A program made the translations under genes and the position numbers. Below, in pieces: positions 5,886 to 6,634 of a DNA stretch of 6,634 nt. Within the stretch, counting starts at the first letter, position 1, and each line of letters starts with the position of its first letter. The notes under the pieces are model-generated. The model made no database searches. It was not told the DNA's origin and saw nothing but the letters and a program-made list of their open reading frames with translations. The stretch is from Spirochaetaceae bacterium (GTDB lineage Bacteria > Spirochaetota > Spirochaetia > Treponematales > Breznakiellaceae): assembly GCA_031258615.1 (NCBI GenBank), contig JAIRMP010000099.1:1-6634 (forward strand), written 5' to 3'.

Positions 5886-5956
5886 ACAAACCTCTTATCT
5901 GCGTCACAGTATTCTAAGCCGTCAACCGCCGGCTGCTTTTTTGTGAACGCTCGTAA

Positions 5957-5981
5957 ATGACAAAATCTGAAAAAATGTCAT
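5957..5981. promoter_or_regulatory. Possible operator palindrome upstream of fabD
   Basis: ATGACA (5957-5962) and TGTCAT (5976-5981) are perfect 6-bp inverted half-sites, 13 bases apart, 72-96 bases before the fabD start. They could be a repressor site or a weak hairpin. I found no good sigma70 promoter paired with it. The nearest -35-like hexamer on the minus strand, TTGACG (5920-5925), lacks a well-spaced -10. Confidence 0.22.
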
Positions 5982-6039
5982 GCTTATAACGGTAGCGGCG
6001 GGGAAAAAAATTGTCAAGGTGAATGCTGCAAAAAAACGC

Positions 6040-6070
6040 TTGACGCTTCCCGAAACCCCCTTGCTACGAT
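6040..6070 (+). promoter_or_regulatory. Promoter of the first repeated leader
   Basis: TTGACG (6040-6045), a 19-base spacer, and TGC-TACGAT with the -10 hexamer at 6065-6070 (extended -10). The predicted start near 6077 coincides with the first base of the folded leader. The same arrangement in the second copy supports it. Confidence 0.55.
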
Positions 6071-6076
6071 GTAGAA

Positions 6077-6247
6077 GCTGTAAGGGAAGCCCCGGAACAG
6101 CACCTTTTTTTGCCGAAATCCGCTGAACCGGGGCTATTTTAAACGTCTTTATACTACCACTTTAGGGGTTGGCTTTCAATGACGTTTACAAATTCCCTTT
6201 TTGCCTGTCCGGGCCTGGCTTGGACAAATATCTTTTCAGGAGGCTAT
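6077..6247 (+). ncRNA. Structured 5' leader RNA, first copy (candidate novel cis-regulatory RNA)
   Basis: The predicted elements, in order, are as follows. P1 is a closing stem, AAGGGA (6082-6087) with TCCCTT (6194-6199), possibly extended by GC (6077-6078) with GC (6203-6204). P2 is AGCCCCGG (6088-6095) with CCGGGGCT (6128-6135), extended across an AA/AA internal loop by CAGC with GCTG. P3 is TAAACGTC (6140-6147) with GACGTTTA (6181-6188), enclosing 33 bases. P4 is TGTCCGGG (6206-6213) with CTTGGACA (6219-6226), including two G-U pairs and a five-base loop. AGGAGG (6238-6243) and the ATG follow. P2 followed by ATTTT also resembles an intrinsic terminator, so attenuation is possible. Comparison with the second copy gives compensatory changes in P3 and P4. 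I do not recognise a known riboswitch class, and the ligand or trigger is unknown. Confidence 0.6.
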
Positions 6248-6517
6248 ATGAAAAACGGAATCTGCTTTTTGGACTTATCACACCCACGCCCCGCAACAAA
6301 GGTAGGAGTTTGCGGTAAGCAATCGCGTAGCGATTGCGGCGCAAACTCCTATGGCAACCGCTTCGCGGTTGCCACTGCCTGCAAAAAAAAGCCCTTGACT
6401 CTTTCCAAAGCCCCATGCGATAATGCCTATAGCTGTAAGGGAGAGCCCCAGTTCAGCGCCGATTTCTTTGGACAGAAAACGCTAAACCGGGGCTCTTTTA
6501 AAACATCTTTATCCTAA
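6248..6517 (+). CDS. Short ORF behind the first leader, probably truncated or overrun by repeats
   Basis: The ATG at 6248 has a perfect AGGAGG four bases upstream, and its first 25 bases are identical to the second copy, so initiation here is credible. The 89-residue frame reads MKNGICFLDLSHPRPATK. From codon 20 (6305) it runs through the palindromic repeat (translated as VCGKQSRSDCGANS and onward). It then passes through the promoter and leader of the second copy and stops at 6515-6517. Only the first 18 or so codons can be original gene sequence, so this is best read as a short peptide or a gene remnant whose body was lost or replaced. The frame also extends upstream to an ATG at 6179, but that start lies inside the structured leader without a ribosome binding site. 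No family is recognised. Confidence covers translation of the start, not the full frame. Confidence 0.3.
   Translation: MKNGICFLDLSHPRPATKVGVCGKQSRSDCGANSYGNRFAVATACKKKPLTLSKAPCDNAYSCKGEPQFSADFFGQKTLNRGSFKTSLS
6305..6373 (+). repeat. Two-hairpin palindromic repeat, right copy
   Basis: Outer arms GGAGTTTGCG (6305-6314) and CGCAAACTCC (6340-6349) are identical to the left copy. The inner stem is GCAATCGC (6319-6326) with GCGATTGC (6330-6337) around GTA: three of the seven aligned pairs differ from the left copy and all remain paired. The second hairpin, GGCAACCGC (6353-6361) with GCGGTTGCC (6365-6373), differs from the left copy at one pair, G-C for A-T, also compensated. It lies between the ORF start of the first repeated unit and the promoter of the second. 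Confidence 0.85.
6395..6424 (+). promoter_or_regulatory. Promoter of the second repeated leader
   Basis: TTGACT (6395-6400), an 18-base spacer and TGC-GATAAT with the -10 hexamer at 6419-6424. That gives five of six matches in each hexamer plus an extended -10, closer to consensus than the first copy. The predicted start near 6431 again falls at the AGCTGTAAGGG that opens the leader. Confidence 0.65.
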
Positions 6518-6609
6518 TCCCTCCGGGGTGGGTTTTCAATGATGTTTCCAAATTCCCTTTCTGCACGTCCGGGCTTGGCTTGGACGAACAAATTTTTCAG
6601 GAGGACTTT
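6431..6609 (+). ncRNA. Structured 5' leader RNA, second copy
   Basis: It has the same architecture as the first copy. P1 is AAGGGA (6437-6442) with TCCCTT (6554-6559). P2 is GAGCCCC (6443-6449) with GGGGCTC (6489-6495), extended inward by GTT with AAC and AGCG with CGCT, and followed by TTTT. P3 is AAACATC (6501-6507) with GATGTTT (6541-6547), again enclosing 33 bases. P4 is CGTCCGGG (6566-6573) with CTTGGACG (6579-6586). AGGAGG (6599-6604) precedes the ATG by five bases. Against the first copy, P3 exchanges a G-C for an A-T pair and P4 exchanges T-A for C-G, so pairing is conserved while sequence changes. The P3 loop holds CCTCC (6520-6524), complementary to the GGAGG of the ribosome binding site; the first copy lacks this. 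Confidence 0.6.
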
Positions 6610-6634
6610 ATGAAAAACGGAATCTGCTTTTTGG
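6610..6634 (+). CDS. Partial gene behind the second leader (starts MKNGICFL)
   Basis: The ATG at 6610 follows AGGAGG by five bases and reads MKNGICFL to the window edge. The start matches the first copy base for base over 25 bases. This may be the intact gene of the pair, because the first copy is soon interrupted by repeat sequence, but nothing beyond eight codons is visible and no product can be named. Confidence 0.5.

Larger units (their letters stand above)
6026..6272 (+). repeat. First copy of a tandemly repeated promoter-leader-ORF-start unit
   Basis: This stretch aligns along its whole length with 6379-6634. Both copies share the order: CTGCA plus an A run, promoter, GTAAGGG, GCCCC...GGGGCT hairpin, AAATTCCCTTT, GTCCGGG hairpin, AGGAGG, and an ATG followed by 22 further identical bases. 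Spacing between copies is 355 bases at the promoters and 362 at the ATGs. The unit carries no transposase or inverted termini, so it looks like a segmental duplication of an upstream region, not an insertion sequence. Confidence 0.85.
6379..6634 (+). repeat. Second copy of the repeated promoter-leader-ORF-start unit, cut by the window edge
   Basis: Partner of 6026-6272 with the same order of elements and only small insertions or deletions (net seven bases over the promoter-to-ATG distance). The window ends after 25 coding bases, all identical to the first copy, so the full length of the duplication is not visible. Confidence 0.85.

Noticed and set aside
5917..5942. Terminator-like AGCCG...CGGCT followed by six T on the plus strand
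   Set aside because: The stem is only five pairs and no plus-strand gene lies upstream; it sits just before fabD, which reads the other way.
6186..6416. Minus-strand 76-codon ORF over the first leader and right palindromic repeat
   Set aside because: It is antisense to the structured leader and repeat, with no ribosome binding site; a shadow of repeat sequence.
6026..6634. CRISPR array or insertion sequence as an explanation for the tandem unit
   Set aside because: There are only two long diverged copies with no spacers of uniform length, no terminal inverted repeats and no transposase; the conserved parts are promoter, leader and start codon.

Overview
The window looks like part of a spirochaete chromosome, most likely Treponema and possibly a host-associated (termite-gut-type) lineage. 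This is inferred from the style of the genes and dispersed repeats, not from a database match. Supporting signs are a short lipoprotein with a relaxed lipobox, a ten-unit TPR protein with a small overlapping partner, two unrecognised helical proteins, and abundant palindromic repeats. No rRNA, tRNA, CRISPR array, transposase or phage gene is visible.

Middle (470-5885): a block of minus-strand genes. In transcription order these are fabD (malonyl-CoA:ACP transacylase), a 148-residue helical protein of unknown function, rsmD (16S rRNA m2G966 methyltransferase), a short intrinsic terminator, a 114-residue TPR-like protein overlapping a 362-residue TPR protein by 8 bases, rlmN (23S rRNA A2503 / tRNA A37 radical-SAM methyltransferase) and a lipoprotein built from two MBG-like beta domains. 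The set is housekeeping: lipid synthesis, ribosome modification, a protein-interaction scaffold and an envelope lipoprotein. Spacing is tight within each of the two transcription units.

Left end (1-469): a minus-strand gene runs off the edge behind a near-consensus promoter. About 400 bases without a convincing gene follow, holding a two-hairpin palindromic repeat and a further 45-base hairpin.

Right end (5886-6634): the orientation switches to plus. A unit of about 250 bases occurs twice, about 355-362 bases apart. Each copy has a promoter with an extended -10, a leader of about 170 nt that can fold into a closing stem, two internal stems and a hairpin before the ribosome binding site, a perfect AGGAGG, and an ORF beginning MKNGICFL. 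Differences between the copies preserve base pairing in several stems, so this is probably a real structured regulatory RNA. The first copy's ORF soon runs into a second copy of the palindromic repeat seen at the left end. The second copy is cut by the window edge. This duplicated leader, together with the palindromic repeat whose inner stems also change in a compensatory way, is the most unusual content of the window.
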